DNA of 64,000 nt, taken from the NCBI RefSeq assembly GCF_900188295.1, contig NZ_FZNM01000001.1, positions 62,001 to 126,000 on the forward strand, written 5' to 3'. Position 1 is the stretch's first letter. The number at the start of each line of letters is the position of its first letter. The notes beneath the pieces were generated by a model. The model did no database searches. It was not told the DNA's origin and worked only from the letters and a program-made list of their open reading frames with translations. Origin of the DNA: Paracoccus sediminis (GTDB lineage: Bacteria; Pseudomonadota; Alphaproteobacteria; Rhodobacterales; Rhodobacteraceae). A program made the position numbers and the translations under genes. Positions 25,295 through 35,028 of the stretch are shown one piece after another.

Positions 25295-26502
25295 TCGGCC
25301 AGACCCGCCTTGGTCGCGGCCTGACGCAGCGTGTCCAGGGCGTCGGGCTGTGCGGCAAAGCGCGTCTGCGCCTCGGCCCAGATCATGCGGGCGTGATCGG
25401 CCCTGCCGATCACCACCAGCGACGCGATCAGCCGCGCCCATTCCTCGGGGGAGCCGCCCTGCTGCGCCAGACGCGATTCCAGCCCCGACACCATGCCCGC
25501 GATCATCTGCTGCCGTTCTTCGGGCGTCATGTCCTGGGCATCCGCCAGCGCATCGGCATCGGGGCCGGGCAGCGGGGCAGGCGGGACGTAATCGGGCTGG
25601 CCCGCCAGCCACGCCAGATCCGATATCGCGGCCCGGATCGGCGCAATCCAGGGCGCATCCTCGGGGCCTTCCTCCAGCAGGCGGCGCCAGACGGGAAAGG
25701 CCCGGTCGGGGCGGTCGTTCTGCAACTGCAACAGGCCCAGCAGATAGCGGCCCTGAGGATTGGTCGGATCGGTCTGCAAGGCGCGCGCCAAGACGGTTTC
25801 GGCCTCGGGGGTGATAAGGCCGCCCGCCGCCTCGACCATCAGGGCTGACAGGCGCACCAGTTCGGCGGCGGATGCCCGGTCGCCACGCAGATCGACCAGC
25901 CTTTGCTGGGCCTCGCGCGCGGCGGCCATGTTGCCAAGCCGCATTTCATTGGTGGCCAGCAGCGCCAGACCCTGCGGATCGTCGGGGCTGCGGGCCACCG
26001 CTTCGCGCAGTTGCGCGATCAGGGCGGCGAAATCGTCGGGCACGGGGGCAGCCTCGCGCGCGGGCGCTGTGGCTTCGGCCTCGGCCTGGCTGGGGCGGTC
26101 CTGATAGACCTGTTCCGCCATGGCGATGCGCTGTGCGATGGGCAGGTCGGCGCGCCCCGGCTGGCCTTCGCCCAGATACAGCGCCACGCCCGCCACGAAC
26201 AGCGCCGCCAGAACGCCAAGCGCCACAAGCCCGCGCCCTCCCGGACCGCGCGCCGCGCCCTGGGCCAGGCGGCGGTCGGCGTCCAGCACCTTGCGGCCGA
26301 TCTCGGTCCGCAGGCGTTCGGCATCCTCGGCGGCGATCACCCCGCGGTCCAGGTCGCGCTCGACCTCTCGCAATTGGTCGCGGTAAACCCGCAGATCGAA
26401 AGCCGCCGCAGGTTCCGCCGCGCCGTCCCGCGCGCGCAACAGCGGGGCCATGATGGCAAGGCCGACAGCCGCCGTCAGGGCGGCACAGATGATCCAGAAC
26501 AT
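25291..26502 (-). CDS. ccmI: Cytochrome c-type biogenesis protein CcmI
   Basis: 403 residues from the ATG at 26500-26502. Two membrane helices (about 3-20 and near 94-112) flank a cytoplasmic coiled segment ([17 protein letters not shown], the conserved CcmI/CcmH N-terminal motif), followed by a large periplasmic TPR domain ([20 protein letters not shown] and similar). CcmI delivers apocytochrome c to the heme ligation machinery. The other ccm genes are not in the window. Overlaps ruvX by 4 bases. Confidence 0.93.
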   Translation of the reverse strand: MFWIICAALTAAVGLAIMAPLLRARDGAAEPAAAFDLRVYRDQLREVERDLDRGVIAAEDAERLRTEIGRKVLDADRRLAQGAARGPGGRGLVALGVLAALFVAGVALYLGEGQPGRADLPIAQRIAMAEQVYQDRPSQAEAEATAPAREAAPVPDDFAALIAQLREAVARSPDDPQGLALLATNEMRLGNMAAAREAQQRLVDLRGDRASAAELVRLSALMVEAAGGLITPEAETVLARALQTDPTNPQGRYLLGLLQLQNDRPDRAFPVWRRLLEEGPEDAPWIAPIRAAISDLAWLAGQPDYVPPAPLPGPDADALADAQDMTPEERQQMIAGMVSGLESRLAQQGGSPEEWARLIASLVVIGRADHARMIWAEAQTRFAAQPDALDTLRQAATKAGLAE

Positions 26503-26653
26503 TCCCGCTCCTTTGTTCCGTTCTGCTTCTAGGACGGTTTGCCCGGCGCGGAAAGGCGCAGCCTGTCGCATTTTGACGTGATCGCGCCGCAACTTGTCTT
26601 GAGCCTGCCGCCCGGTCCCGGCATCCTGTGTTCCAGTCCAACGGGGGTTCCTG

Positions 26654-27916
26654 ATGCCGCAACCGCAATCCGGCCGCTATTCCGTCTTTGCCATCGCCCG
26701 CCAGGCATTGCGTCAGCACCAGGACTGGAACCGGGCCTGGGCCAGCCCGGAACCGCGCGACCGCTACAAGATCGTGATCGTCGGCGCGGGCGGGCACGGG
26801 TTGGCGACGGCCTATTACCTGGGCAAGAATTTCGGCATCACCGACGTCGCGGTGATCGAAAAGGGCTGGCTGGGCGGGGGCAACACCGGCCGCAACACCA
26901 CGATCATCCGGTCGAACTATCTGCAGGATCCGTCGGCGGCGATCTATGACAAGGCGCTGAAGCTGTACGAGAACCTGTCCCAGGATCTGAACTACAACGT
27001 GATGTTCAGCCCGCGCGGCCTTATCATGCTGGCCCAGACGGAACACGAAGTCCGGGGCTACAGGCGCACGGTCTATGCCAACACTCTGCAAGGCGTTTCG
27101 ACCGAATGGATCGAGCCTGCGCGGCTCAAGCGGCTGGTGCCGATCATCAACATCGACGGGCCGCGCTATCCGGTGCTGGGGGGGCTGTACCAGGCGCGCG
27201 GCGGCACGGCGCGGCACGACGCGGTGGCCTGGGGCTATGCGCGGGCGTGTTCCGACATGGGCATGCACATCATCCAGAACTGCGAGGTGACGGGAATCGA
27301 AACCGCGGACGGCCAGGTCCGGGCCGTCAATACCGCCAAGGGGCGCATCGCCTGCGGCAAGCTGGCCCTGGTGGTCGCCGGTCATTCGTCGCAATTGGCC
27401 GACATGGCGGGTTTCCGCCTGCCCATCGAAAGCGTCGCCCTGCAAGCCATGGTCAGCGAACCGATCAAGCCCTGCATGGACGTGGTGGTGATGGCCAACA
27501 CCGTCCACGGCTACATGTCCCAGTCCGACAAGGGCGAGATGGTGATCGGCGGGGGAACCGACAGCTACAACAACTTCACGCAGCGCGGGTCGTGGCACCA
27601 TATCGAGGAAACCGTCCGCGCCCTGATCGAAACCTTTCCCATGATTAGCCGCCTGAAGATGCTGCGCCAATGGGGCGGCATCGTGGACATGACGGGCGAC
27701 CGCTCGCCGATCCTGTCCGCGACGCCTGTCGGCAACGTCTTCGTCAACTGCGGCTGGGGAACGGGCGGCTTTAAGGCCATTCCGGGGTCGGGCTGGGCCA
27801 TGGCGGAACTGGTGGCCCAAGGCCGGCCCGGCCCGCTGGCGGCAGCCTTCGGCATGGACCGCTTCCGCGCGGGTCGCTTCATCGACGAATCCGTGGCGGC
27901 GGGTGTGGCGCATTGA
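26654..27916 (+). CDS. soxB: Sarcosine oxidase beta subunit
   Basis: 420 residues. The beta subunit holds FAD and, at the alpha interface, covalent FMN, and oxidises sarcosine to glycine plus a methylene group passed to tetrahydrofolate. The Rossmann FAD motif IVGAGGHGLATAYYLG (about 42-57) is intact, and His188 in ARHDAVAWG matches the position of the FMN-linked His in this family. RSNYL and GGGTDSYNNF are also typical. First gene of the soxB-x-D-A-G operon; a small membrane protein gene follows 91 bases later. Confidence 0.97.
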   Translation: MPQPQSGRYSVFAIARQALRQHQDWNRAWASPEPRDRYKIVIVGAGGHGLATAYYLGKNFGITDVAVIEKGWLGGGNTGRNTTIIRSNYLQDPSAAIYDKALKLYENLSQDLNYNVMFSPRGLIMLAQTEHEVRGYRRTVYANTLQGVSTEWIEPARLKRLVPIINIDGPRYPVLGGLYQARGGTARHDAVAWGYARACSDMGMHIIQNCEVTGIETADGQVRAVNTAKGRIACGKLALVVAGHSSQLADMAGFRLPIESVALQAMVSEPIKPCMDVVVMANTVHGYMSQSDKGEMVIGGGTDSYNNFTQRGSWHHIEETVRALIETFPMISRLKMLRQWGGIVDMTGDRSPILSATPVGNVFVNCGWGTGGFKAIPGSGWAMAELVAQGRPGPLAAAFGMDRFRAGRFIDESVAAGVAH

Positions 27917-28007
27917 CCGTGGATCGCCAGACCGGACATTTTGCTGGAACCCGAGGGCGATCGGCCTCATTGTCCGATTACCAAAGGTTTAATCGAAAGG
28001 GACAAGA

Positions 28008-28229
28008 ATGGCCGAACCCAGCAGCAATCGCATGTATGTCATCATCGGGGCCATCGTCGTGGTGGTGGCACTGCTGTTCTTCTTCATGTCGGGCAGCGAC
28101 GATCCCGCCGTCGATGCGACCACGACCGCGCCTGACGCGGCAACGGCGCCTGTGCCTGCCGACCCGGCCGTCGATGGCGCCGTCGATGTCGAACCCGCCG
28201 CGCCCGCAACCCCGGCGCCGGCCAACTGA
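28008..28229 (+). CDS. 73-residue membrane protein within the sarcosine oxidase operon
   Basis: Preceded by AAAGGGAC at a suitable distance. One hydrophobic helix (VIIGAIVVVVALLFFFMSG, about 11-29) is followed by a low-complexity tail of Asp, Pro and Ala (residues 30-73). No family recognised. It lies between soxB and soxD on the same strand and with clear codon bias, so it is probably translated. A link to sarcosine metabolism is positional only; an envelope or stress role is equally possible. Confidence 0.7.
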   Translation: MAEPSSNRMYVIIGAIVVVVALLFFFMSGSDDPAVDATTTAPDAATAPVPADPAVDGAVDVEPAAPATPAPAN

Positions 28230-28261
28230 TCCGCGCCGCGCCGGAACCGACCGGCCGGTGT

Positions 28262-28309
28262 CTTCTTCACGAAAATATCCGCGGGGGTCCGGGGGCAGCC
28301 AGCCCCCGG
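28262..28309 (-). repeat. Rhodobacterales-type intergenic repeat, copy 1
   Basis: On the minus strand the unit is a GC hairpin (CCGGGGGC pairing with GCCCCCGG, 28289-28309) followed by GCGGATATTTTCGTGAAGAAGA. A second copy lies at 46051-46088 in the opposite orientation. Here it stands between the 73-residue gene and soxD and could attenuate transcription or shape the mRNA. Confidence 0.7.
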
Positions 28310-28381
28310 CCTTCGCTTTCCCGCCATCCGCGGCATTGCCGTGGGTGGCCTTGTCGTGACCACCCAGATACGAGCCGCGCA

Positions 28382-28732
28382 ATGCTGACCCTGACCTGCC
28401 CCTATTGCGGCGTTCCCGCCGAGGAAACCGAACTCTCCCCCGGCGGCGAGGCGCATCTGAAACGCGTCGGTCCCGGTGGTACGTCCCAGGAATTCGAGGA
28501 CTATCTGTTCGCCCGCAAGAATATCAAGGGCGTGCATTTCGAACGCTGGCGCCATGCCTATGGCTGCGGCAAATGGTTCCTGGCCGCGCGCGACACCCAT
28601 ACGATGCAGGTCTTCGGCACCTACAAGGCCCAAACGGCGCACGCCACGGACGAGATCGTCGGCAATGCCCGGCAGGCCCGCCCCGAATGGGTGCCCGACT
28701 GGCCCCAACCGTCCGAGGCGGTGGTCGGATGA
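28382..28732 (+). CDS. soxD: Sarcosine oxidase delta subunit
   Basis: 116 residues, the small zinc-binding subunit. The ligands are visible: C6 and C9 in LTCPYCG, then His58 and C62 in RHAYGCGKWF, matching the Cys3-His site of characterised SoxD. The end of the gene overlaps the soxA start by 4 bases (ATGA). Length is slightly longer than typical (about 90-100). Confidence 0.95.
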   Translation: MLTLTCPYCGVPAEETELSPGGEAHLKRVGPGGTSQEFEDYLFARKNIKGVHFERWRHAYGCGKWFLAARDTHTMQVFGTYKAQTAHATDEIVGNARQARPEWVPDWPQPSEAVVG

Positions 28733-31659
28733 GCCATACGCCCCCCTTCCGCCTGACCCGCGGCGGCCGCCTGATCGACCGCGCCTGGCAGCTGGCCTTC
28801 CGGTTCGACGGCCGCCACTTGCGCGGGGTGCAGGGCGACACGCTGGCCTCGGCCCTGTTGGCCAACGGCCAGATGCTGATGGGCCGGTCCTTCAAGTATC
28901 ACCGCCCGCGCGGTCCGCTGGCATCTGGGGCCGAGGAACCGAACGCGCTGTTCGGGCTGGGTCAGGGCGGCCGGTTCGAACCGAACCAGCGCGCCAGCAC
29001 CACCGCGCTTGTCGCGGGCATGGTGCTGCGCAGCCAGAACTGCTGGCCGTCGCTGGACGCCGATGTGGGCGCGGTCAACACCTGGCTGTCGCCGCTGCTG
29101 CCGGCCGGGTTCTATTACAAGACCTTCATCCATCCGCGCCCCTTCTGGAAACATGTGTTCGAGCCGATCATCCGGCGCAGCGCGGGCCTGGGGCGCGCGC
29201 CGGTCGATCCCGACCCGGACCGTTACGAACAGGCCTACGCCTTTGCCGAAACGGTCGTCGTGGGCGGCGGCATCGCCGGGCTGACGGCGGCGCGGGATGC
29301 GGCGGACAGGGGCGGGCGCGTGATCGTGCTGGAACAGAACCCCGTCTGGGGTGGACGCACGCCGACCGATCACGAAAACGGGCAGGGGGCCATCGACGCG
29401 GCTCTGGCCGACCTGCGGGGGCGCGACAACGTCACCCTGCGCCGCAACGCCATGGCGACCGGGCTTTACGATCACGGCTACCTGCTGGCGCGCGAGGCGC
29501 TGGCCGACCACGATCCGAACCAGGGCATCCCGCGCCAGCGGTTGTGGCGCATCCGCGCGGGCCACGTCATCACCGCCACCGGCGCCCTGGAGCGCCCGCT
29601 GTCCTTCGCCTGCAACGATGTGCCGGGGGTCATGCTGGCCTCCGCCGTGCGCGATTTCATCGCCGATTACGGCGTGGCGCCGGGCCGGCGGATCGTGGTC
29701 GTCACCAACAACGACGACGCCTATCGCACCGCCCTGACCGCCCAAGGCGCGGGGCTGGAGGTCGTGGCCGTGATCGACGCGCGTCTGCGCGCCACGGGCG
29801 ATCTGCCGCAGGCGGTCCGGGCCGCGAACATCCCGGTGATGACCGGCAAGGCCATCGCCAAGGTCAAGGGCGGCGCCCATGTCGAGGGTGTGGCCATCTG
29901 CGACCATGCGGGCGATGGCCGCGTCACGGGCAGCCTGGAGTGCGACGTGGTGGCGATGTCGGGCGGCTGGTCGCCGGTCGTCCACCTGTACAGCCACTGC
30001 GGCGGCAAACTGACCTGGGACGACGCGCAGGCGATGTTCCGCCCCGATCCCGACCGCCCGCCGCTGGGCGCGGACGGCAAGGCCATGGCCACGGTCGTCG
30101 GCGCCGCCAATGGCGACCTGCGCTGCGCGGGCGATCTGGAGGGGGCCGAGGGCGCGACCATGCCCGTCTGGGTGATGCCGCAGCGCGCGCCCTACAGGCT
30201 GCGCGCCAAGATGTGGCTGGATTTCCAGAACGACGTGAAGGTCACGGATGTGGAACTGGCCGCCCGCGAAGGCTATGCCAGCGTCGAACACGCCAAGCGG
30301 TACACGACGCTGGGCATGGCGACCGATCAGGGCAAGGTCAGCAACATCAACGGCCTGGCGGTGCTGTCGAACGCCCTTGACCAGCCGATCCAGGCCACCG
30401 GCACCACGACCTTCCGCCCGCCCTATGCGCCGCTGACCCTGGGCGCCATCGCGGCCGAGGCCAAGGGCGAGGCCTTCCAGCCGCTGCGCAAGACGCCCAT
30501 GCACGACTGGCACATCCGCAACGGCGCGGCCTTCGAACCCGTGGGGCACTGGCGCCGCCCCTACAGCTATCCCCGCGGGGGCGAGGACCGGCAGGGTGCG
30601 GTCGACCGGGAAATTCTGGCGGTCAGGACATCGGTCGGCACCCTGGACGCCTCGACCCTGGGCAAGATCGTCGTCAAAGGGCCGGACGCGGGGCGGTTCC
30701 TGGACATGATGTACACCAATATGATGTCCACGCTGCCGGTCGGCAAATGCCGCTATGGCCTGATGTGCAACGAGAACGGCTTTCTGATGGACGACGGGGT
30801 CGTCGCGCGGCTGTCGGACGATACATGGCTGTGCCACACCACCACCGGCGGGACGGACCGGATCCATGCCCACATGGAGGATTGGCTGCAATGCGAATGG
30901 TGGGACTGGCAGGTCTATACCGCCAACCTGACCGAACAGTATGCCCAGATCGCGGTCGCCGGACCCAAGGCGCGCGAACTGTTGCAGCGCCTGCCCGGCA
31001 CCATCGATCTGTCGCAGGACGCGCTGCACTTCATGCAATGGGCCGAGGGAGAGCTGGCGGGCATTCCCGCCCGCGTCTATCGAATCAGCTTTTCCGGCGA
31101 ACTGTCCTATGAAATCGCCGTGCCTGCGGGGCGCGGGCTGGAACTGTGGGAAACGCTGCACGAGACCGGGCGCGACCTGGGCATCACCCCCTATGGGACC
31201 GAGGCGATGCATGTCATGCGCGCCGAAAAGGGCTTCATCATGATCGGCGACGAAACCGACGGCACGGTGATCCCGCAGGATCTGGGGCTGCACTGGGCGA
31301 TTTCCAAGAAGAAGCCCGACTATATCGGCAAGCGCGCCCAGGCCCGCAGCTTCATGAAGGACGGGGGCCGCTGGCAGCTTGTGGGCCTGGAAAGCCTGGA
31401 CGGCCGCGTGCTGCCCGACGGCGCCCATGCGGTCGAACCGGGGACCAACGCCAACGGGCAGCGCCGCACGCAGGGGCGCGTCACCTCCAGCTATCATTCG
31501 CCGACGCTGGACCGGCCCATCGCCATGGGACTGGTGCGGCATGGCCCGGCGCGGATGGGGCAGGTGCTGGAGTTTCCCATGCCCTCGGGCGAGGTGATGA
31601 AGGCCCGCATCGTCGATCCGGTCTTCTACGACAAGGAAGGAACCCGCCTGAATGGCTGA
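28729..31659 (+). CDS. soxA: Sarcosine oxidase alpha subunit
   Basis: 976 residues from the ATG at 28729; the frame is open for 108 more residues upstream, but these overlap soxD. Domains in order: an N-terminal ferredoxin-like part with the GQGGRFEPNQ region, an NAD-binding domain (VVVGGGIAGLTAARDAADRG, about 180-199), a central DNA/THF-linking region (NVPGVMLASAVRDFIADYG-type segment), and a C-terminal aminomethyltransferase (GcvT)-like domain that binds tetrahydrofolate (HMEDWLQCEWW, ISFSGELSYEIAVP, YGTEAMHVMRAEKGFIM; quoted in short pieces). NAD+ binding here is structural in characterised enzymes. Confidence 0.97.
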   Translation: MSHTPPFRLTRGGRLIDRAWQLAFRFDGRHLRGVQGDTLASALLANGQMLMGRSFKYHRPRGPLASGAEEPNALFGLGQGGRFEPNQRASTTALVAGMVLRSQNCWPSLDADVGAVNTWLSPLLPAGFYYKTFIHPRPFWKHVFEPIIRRSAGLGRAPVDPDPDRYEQAYAFAETVVVGGGIAGLTAARDAADRGGRVIVLEQNPVWGGRTPTDHENGQGAIDAALADLRGRDNVTLRRNAMATGLYDHGYLLAREALADHDPNQGIPRQRLWRIRAGHVITATGALERPLSFACNDVPGVMLASAVRDFIADYGVAPGRRIVVVTNNDDAYRTALTAQGAGLEVVAVIDARLRATGDLPQAVRAANIPVMTGKAIAKVKGGAHVEGVAICDHAGDGRVTGSLECDVVAMSGGWSPVVHLYSHCGGKLTWDDAQAMFRPDPDRPPLGADGKAMATVVGAANGDLRCAGDLEGAEGATMPVWVMPQRAPYRLRAKMWLDFQNDVKVTDVELAAREGYASVEHAKRYTTLGMATDQGKVSNINGLAVLSNALDQPIQATGTTTFRPPYAPLTLGAIAAEAKGEAFQPLRKTPMHDWHIRNGAAFEPVGHWRRPYSYPRGGEDRQGAVDREILAVRTSVGTLDASTLGKIVVKGPDAGRFLDMMYTNMMSTLPVGKCRYGLMCNENGFLMDDGVVARLSDDTWLCHTTTGGTDRIHAHMEDWLQCEWWDWQVYTANLTEQYAQIAVAGPKARELLQRLPGTIDLSQDALHFMQWAEGELAGIPARVYRISFSGELSYEIAVPAGRGLELWETLHETGRDLGITPYGTEAMHVMRAEKGFIMIGDETDGTVIPQDLGLHWAISKKKPDYIGKRAQARSFMKDGGRWQLVGLESLDGRVLPDGAHAVEPGTNANGQRRTQGRVTSSYHSPTLDRPIAMGLVRHGPARMGQVLEFPMPSGEVMKARIVDPVFYDKEGTRLNG

Positions 31660-32170
31660 GGCGCTTGCAACCATCACCCGCGTCGAGGGCTTGGCCATGA
31701 TCGCCATCCGCGCCGATCTGTCCCGCGCAGGCGACGCCATCGCCGAGGCGGCGGGCCTTGCCATTCCCGGCGCGCCCCGCATCGTCACGGATGGCCGCCG
31801 CGCCCTGGGCTGGATGTCGCCCGACGAGTTGCTGCTGGTCCTGCCGACAGCGGATCTGTCCGAGGCGGTGGCGGCGCTGAACGGCGCGCTGACAGGGGAA
31901 CATGCGCTGGTCGCCGACATGTCGGACGCGCGCGCGGTGTTCGACGTGACCGGTCCCCATGCGGGCGACGTGATCGCCAAGCTGATGCCGGTCGATCTGG
32001 ACGGCCTGCCCCCCGACGGCCTGCGCCGCTCGCGCGCGGCCCAGACGGCGGCGGCCCTGTGGCGGATCGACGGCGGCTATCGCCTGATCGGGTTCCGGTC
32101 CACGGCGGATTACCTTGGCCTGATCCTGAAAAACGCGGCCATTCCGGGCAGCCGGCTGGCCCCGCGCTGA
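31652..32170 (+). CDS. soxG: Sarcosine oxidase gamma subunit
   Basis: 172 residues, overlapping soxA by 8 bases. The gamma subunit completes the tetramer and resembles the second half of a GcvT fold. Segments MSPDELLLVLP, FDVTGPHAGDVIAKLMPVDL and GFRSTADYLGLIL are typical. It ends the operon; sodB follows after 96 bases, useful because sarcosine oxidase makes hydrogen peroxide, although co-regulation is not shown. Confidence 0.93.
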   Translation: MAEALATITRVEGLAMIAIRADLSRAGDAIAEAAGLAIPGAPRIVTDGRRALGWMSPDELLLVLPTADLSEAVAALNGALTGEHALVADMSDARAVFDVTGPHAGDVIAKLMPVDLDGLPPDGLRRSRAAQTAAALWRIDGGYRLIGFRSTADYLGLILKNAAIPGSRLAPR

Positions 32171-32266
32171 TCGCCGCAGGAACCCGCACCAAAGCCTTGC
32201 GTTGATGGGGCGAATGCGGGACTGTGCGCCCGACACCAGGCTGAACCCCTTACGAAAGGACAGAAA

Positions 32267-32866
32267 ATGGCTTTCACGCTTCCCGATCTTCCCTATGCGC
32301 ATGACGCGCTGGCCGAAGGCGGCATGTCCAGGGAAACGCTGGAATACCACCACGACAAGCATCACAAGGCCTATGTGGACAAGCTGAACGAACTGACCGC
32401 CGGCACCGAATGGGACGGCAAGCCGCTGGAAGACATCGTCAAGGGCACCTATCAGAAGGGCGCGGTCGCCCAGAACGGCATCTTCAACAACGCCAGCCAG
32501 CATTGGAACCACGCCCAGTTCTGGGAAATGATGGCGCCCAAGCCGGTATCGATGCCGTCGGAACTGGAAAAGGCCATCACCGAGTCGTTCGGTTCAGTCG
32601 ACGATTTCAAGAAGAAGTTCACCGAAGGCGGCGTCGGTCAGTTCGGTTCGGGCTGGGTCTGGCTGGTCAAGGGTGGCGATGGCGGGCTGGACGTCACCAA
32701 GACCGAAAACGGCGTGAACCCGCTGTGCCACGGGCAGACCGCGCTGCTGGGCTGCGACGTGTGGGAACACAGCTATTACATCGATTTCCGCAACGCGCGC
32801 CCCAAATACCTGGAAAACTTCCTGAACAATCTGGTGAACTGGGAAAACGTCGCCTCGCGCATGTGA
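32267..32866 (+). CDS. sodB: Fe/Mn superoxide dismutase
   Basis: 199 residues. The metal ligands are His28 in EYHHDKHHKAYVDKLN, His in NHAQFWEMMAP, and the Asp and His of CDVWEHSYYIDF. The opening (FTLPDLPYAHDAL) and the GSGWVWLV segment are family hallmarks; the sequence looks closest to the iron type. A strong terminator follows directly, so it is a single-gene unit with AGGA just before the ATG. Confidence 0.96.
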   Translation: MAFTLPDLPYAHDALAEGGMSRETLEYHHDKHHKAYVDKLNELTAGTEWDGKPLEDIVKGTYQKGAVAQNGIFNNASQHWNHAQFWEMMAPKPVSMPSELEKAITESFGSVDDFKKKFTEGGVGQFGSGWVWLVKGGDGGLDVTKTENGVNPLCHGQTALLGCDVWEHSYYIDFRNARPKYLENFLNNLVNWENVASRM

Positions 32867-32886
32867 CCCGGACGATCGTTCCGACA

Positions 32887-32914
32887 GGCCCGGCACCGCG
32901 CCGGGCCTTTTTTG
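32887..32914 (+). terminator. Rho-independent terminator after sodB
   Basis: GGCCCGGC (32887-32894) pairs with GCCGGGCC (32900-32907) and is followed by seven T residues. It is the clearest terminator in the window. Confidence 0.92.
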
Positions 32915-32990
32915 TTGCCGATGCGCGGCATTGGCTTTCCGCGCAGGCCCGGTATAAGACAGGCTGCACGAAAACGGCGGAACGTGGGAC

Positions 32991-33659
32991 ATGGCCAACC
33001 AGAATGACAATTTCATCGACGAGGTCTTTGACGACCTGCGCCGCGAACGGCTGTTCCGGCTGTTCCGCCGATGGGGCTGGGTGGCTGGTCTGGTCATCCT
33101 GGGCATCGTGGCGGGCGTGGTCTGGCGGGAATACAGCCAGGCACGGGCCGACGCGCAGGCGCGGTCCTGGGGCGACGCGATCCTCGCTGCCGAGGCTGCG
33201 GGCGATCCTGCCGCGATCATGGGTGTCGATCCCCAGGGTGCGGAACCCCGCCGCGTGTTGGGCGTGCTGCTGGCTGCCTCTGCCTGGGCGGACGACGGCA
33301 ACCGGGACGATGCGGCGCAGGCGCTGCGCGAGGTCGCGGACGATGCGGCGGCGGGCACGGTCCTGAACGATCTGGCCGAACTGAAGCTGGTGATGCTGCA
33401 AGGCGACGCGATGGATCCGGCGCAGCGCGACGACATCCTGTCGCGCCTGTCGCGCACCGGAGCGCCCTTCGAACTGCTGGCCCTGGAACAGAAGGCCATC
33501 GCCCTGATCGGCGCGGACCGGACCAAGGACGCGGTCACGCTGATCCGCCAGATCCAGCAAAAGGACGGCCTGACCGAGGCCTTGCGCCTGCGCCTGTCCG
33601 AGATGATGATCGCCCTTGGCGCCGAGCCCGAGCCTGCGCCGACCATGCCGGCCGGCTGA
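32991..33659 (+). CDS. YfgM-like TPR protein with one membrane helix
   Basis: 222 residues. A short cytoplasmic N-terminus (DEVFDDLRRERLFRLFRRWG) is followed by a single helix (about 31-47) and a periplasmic helical-repeat domain of the YfgM/TPR_21 type. In other proteobacteria YfgM works near the Sec translocon and in outer-membrane protein biogenesis. The next genes, bamB and der, are also the gene order seen around yfgM in E. coli (yfgM-bamB-der), which supports the call. Confidence 0.85.
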   Translation: MANQNDNFIDEVFDDLRRERLFRLFRRWGWVAGLVILGIVAGVVWREYSQARADAQARSWGDAILAAEAAGDPAAIMGVDPQGAEPRRVLGVLLAASAWADDGNRDDAAQALREVADDAAAGTVLNDLAELKLVMLQGDAMDPAQRDDILSRLSRTGAPFELLALEQKAIALIGADRTKDAVTLIRQIQQKDGLTEALRLRLSEMMIALGAEPEPAPTMPAG

Positions 33660-33702
33660 TGCCCGCAGGCCAATGACGAACACGACGAGGGAGAGGCGAG
33701 GA

Positions 33703-35028
33703 ATGACCGCCACGCTGCGACTGACCCTGGCCCTGACGGCCGTGCTTGGCCTGACGGCCTGCGGCGAACGCGAGGTCATTCTGCAAGGCCAGCGGCTGGA
33801 TCCACTGGCCGTGACCTCTCCTGACGGTCCGGCCATCGAAGGCCCGGCCGCCGTGTCCTCGACCGCGCTGCGGCTGGCGGCGCCGGTGGCCAACGGCGAA
33901 TGGACCCATCGCGCCGGCAACGCCGCGCACCAGCCGGGCCATCCGGCGATGGGGGCAGGCACGGGCCGAATCTGGACCGCCAATATCGGCCAGGGCGGTG
34001 ACAAGCGCCATCGCATCAGCGCCGATCCGGTGGTCGGCGGCGGGCTGGTCTTTACCCTGGACAGCCGCACGCGGGTGACGGCCACCACCACCGGCGGCGC
34101 CGCGGCCTGGACCAGCGACATCGCCCCCGCCCTGGAAACCCGCGACAGCGTGTCGGGCGGCGGTTTGGCCTATGAGGGCGGGCGCGTCTATGCCACCAGC
34201 GGGTTCGGCGAACTGGTGGCGATGGATGCGGCGTCGGGCCGGATCCTGTGGCGCCAGCGGGTCGATGCCCCCATCGGCGGCGGACCGGCGGTGCAGGACG
34301 GCGTGGTCTATGTGCTGGGCCGCAACGACATCGGCTGGGCGGTGCGCGCCGCCGACGGCAAGGTGCTGTGGCAGACGGCGGGAACGCCATCCACGGCGGG
34401 GGTGATGGGCGTGTCGGTGCCCGCCGTTCAGGGCAGCACGGTGATCTTTCCTTTTGCATCCGGGCAGTTGCTGGCCGCCGACCGGGACACCGGCGCGACG
34501 CTGTGGACCGCGCAGATCGGCGGAATGCGCGTCGGCCGCGCGATCGCCAACATCCGCGACGTGACCGGCGATCCGGTGATCGCGGGCGGGATGGTCTATG
34601 GCGGCACGTCGTCGGGCCGCATCAACGCCGTCGAACTGGACACCGGGCTTGAGGCGTGGTCGGCGCGCGACGGGGCCAACAGCCCGGTCGTCGTGGCGGG
34701 CGGATCGGTCTTTGCCGTCAACGACCAGGCCGAACTGATCCGGCTGGACGCCGCGACCGGCGGCGTGATCTGGCGGGTTCCGATGCCCTACTACACCACC
34801 GAACGGGTCCGCAGGCAGGACCGCATCCATGCCCATTTCGGCCCCGTGCTGGCGGGCGGGCGGCTGTTCGTCGTGTCATCGGACGGGGTGATGCGGGTGT
34901 TCGACCCGAATTCGGGCAGCCTTGTCGGGCAGGCCGCCATCCCCGGCGGCGCCGCCGCCGCCCCCGCCGTCGCGGGCCGGACGATCTATGTCGTCTCGCG
35001 CAGCGGCCAATTGCACGCATTCCGATGA
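33703..35028 (+). CDS. bamB: Outer-membrane assembly lipoprotein BamB
   Basis: 441 residues from the ATG at 33703 (AGGCGAGGA upstream); in-frame codons before it overlap the YfgM-like gene. The lipobox LTAC has its Cys at residue 20, so the mature protein is a lipoprotein. The body is an eight-bladed PQQ-type beta-propeller with repeats such as [33 protein letters not shown] and [13 protein letters not shown]. BamB helps the BAM complex fold outer-membrane proteins. Overlaps der by 4 bases. Confidence 0.92.
   Translation: MTATLRLTLALTAVLGLTACGEREVILQGQRLDPLAVTSPDGPAIEGPAAVSSTALRLAAPVANGEWTHRAGNAAHQPGHPAMGAGTGRIWTANIGQGGDKRHRISADPVVGGGLVFTLDSRTRVTATTTGGAAAWTSDIAPALETRDSVSGGGLAYEGGRVYATSGFGELVAMDAASGRILWRQRVDAPIGGGPAVQDGVVYVLGRNDIGWAVRAADGKVLWQTAGTPSTAGVMGVSVPAVQGSTVIFPFASGQLLAADRDTGATLWTAQIGGMRVGRAIANIRDVTGDPVIAGGMVYGGTSSGRINAVELDTGLEAWSARDGANSPVVVAGGSVFAVNDQAELIRLDAATGGVIWRVPMPYYTTERVRRQDRIHAHFGPVLAGGRLFVVSSDGVMRVFDPNSGSLVGQAAIPGGAAAAPAVAGRTIYVVSRSGQLHAFR

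Noticed and set aside
24660..25358. A 232-codon frame covering ruvX and the DUF1289 gene
   Set aside because: Only the last 55 codons look like protein (DUF1289); the remainder is the ruvX region read out of frame.
26503..26653. Glycine or THF riboswitch before soxB
   Set aside because: The 150-base leader has no pair of conserved aptamer cores or clear helices that I can identify.
28621..31980. A 1119-codon open frame antisense to soxA
   Set aside because: It is a product of high GC and strong codon bias on the plus strand; its translation is low-complexity and Arg/Gly/His-rich with no family features.
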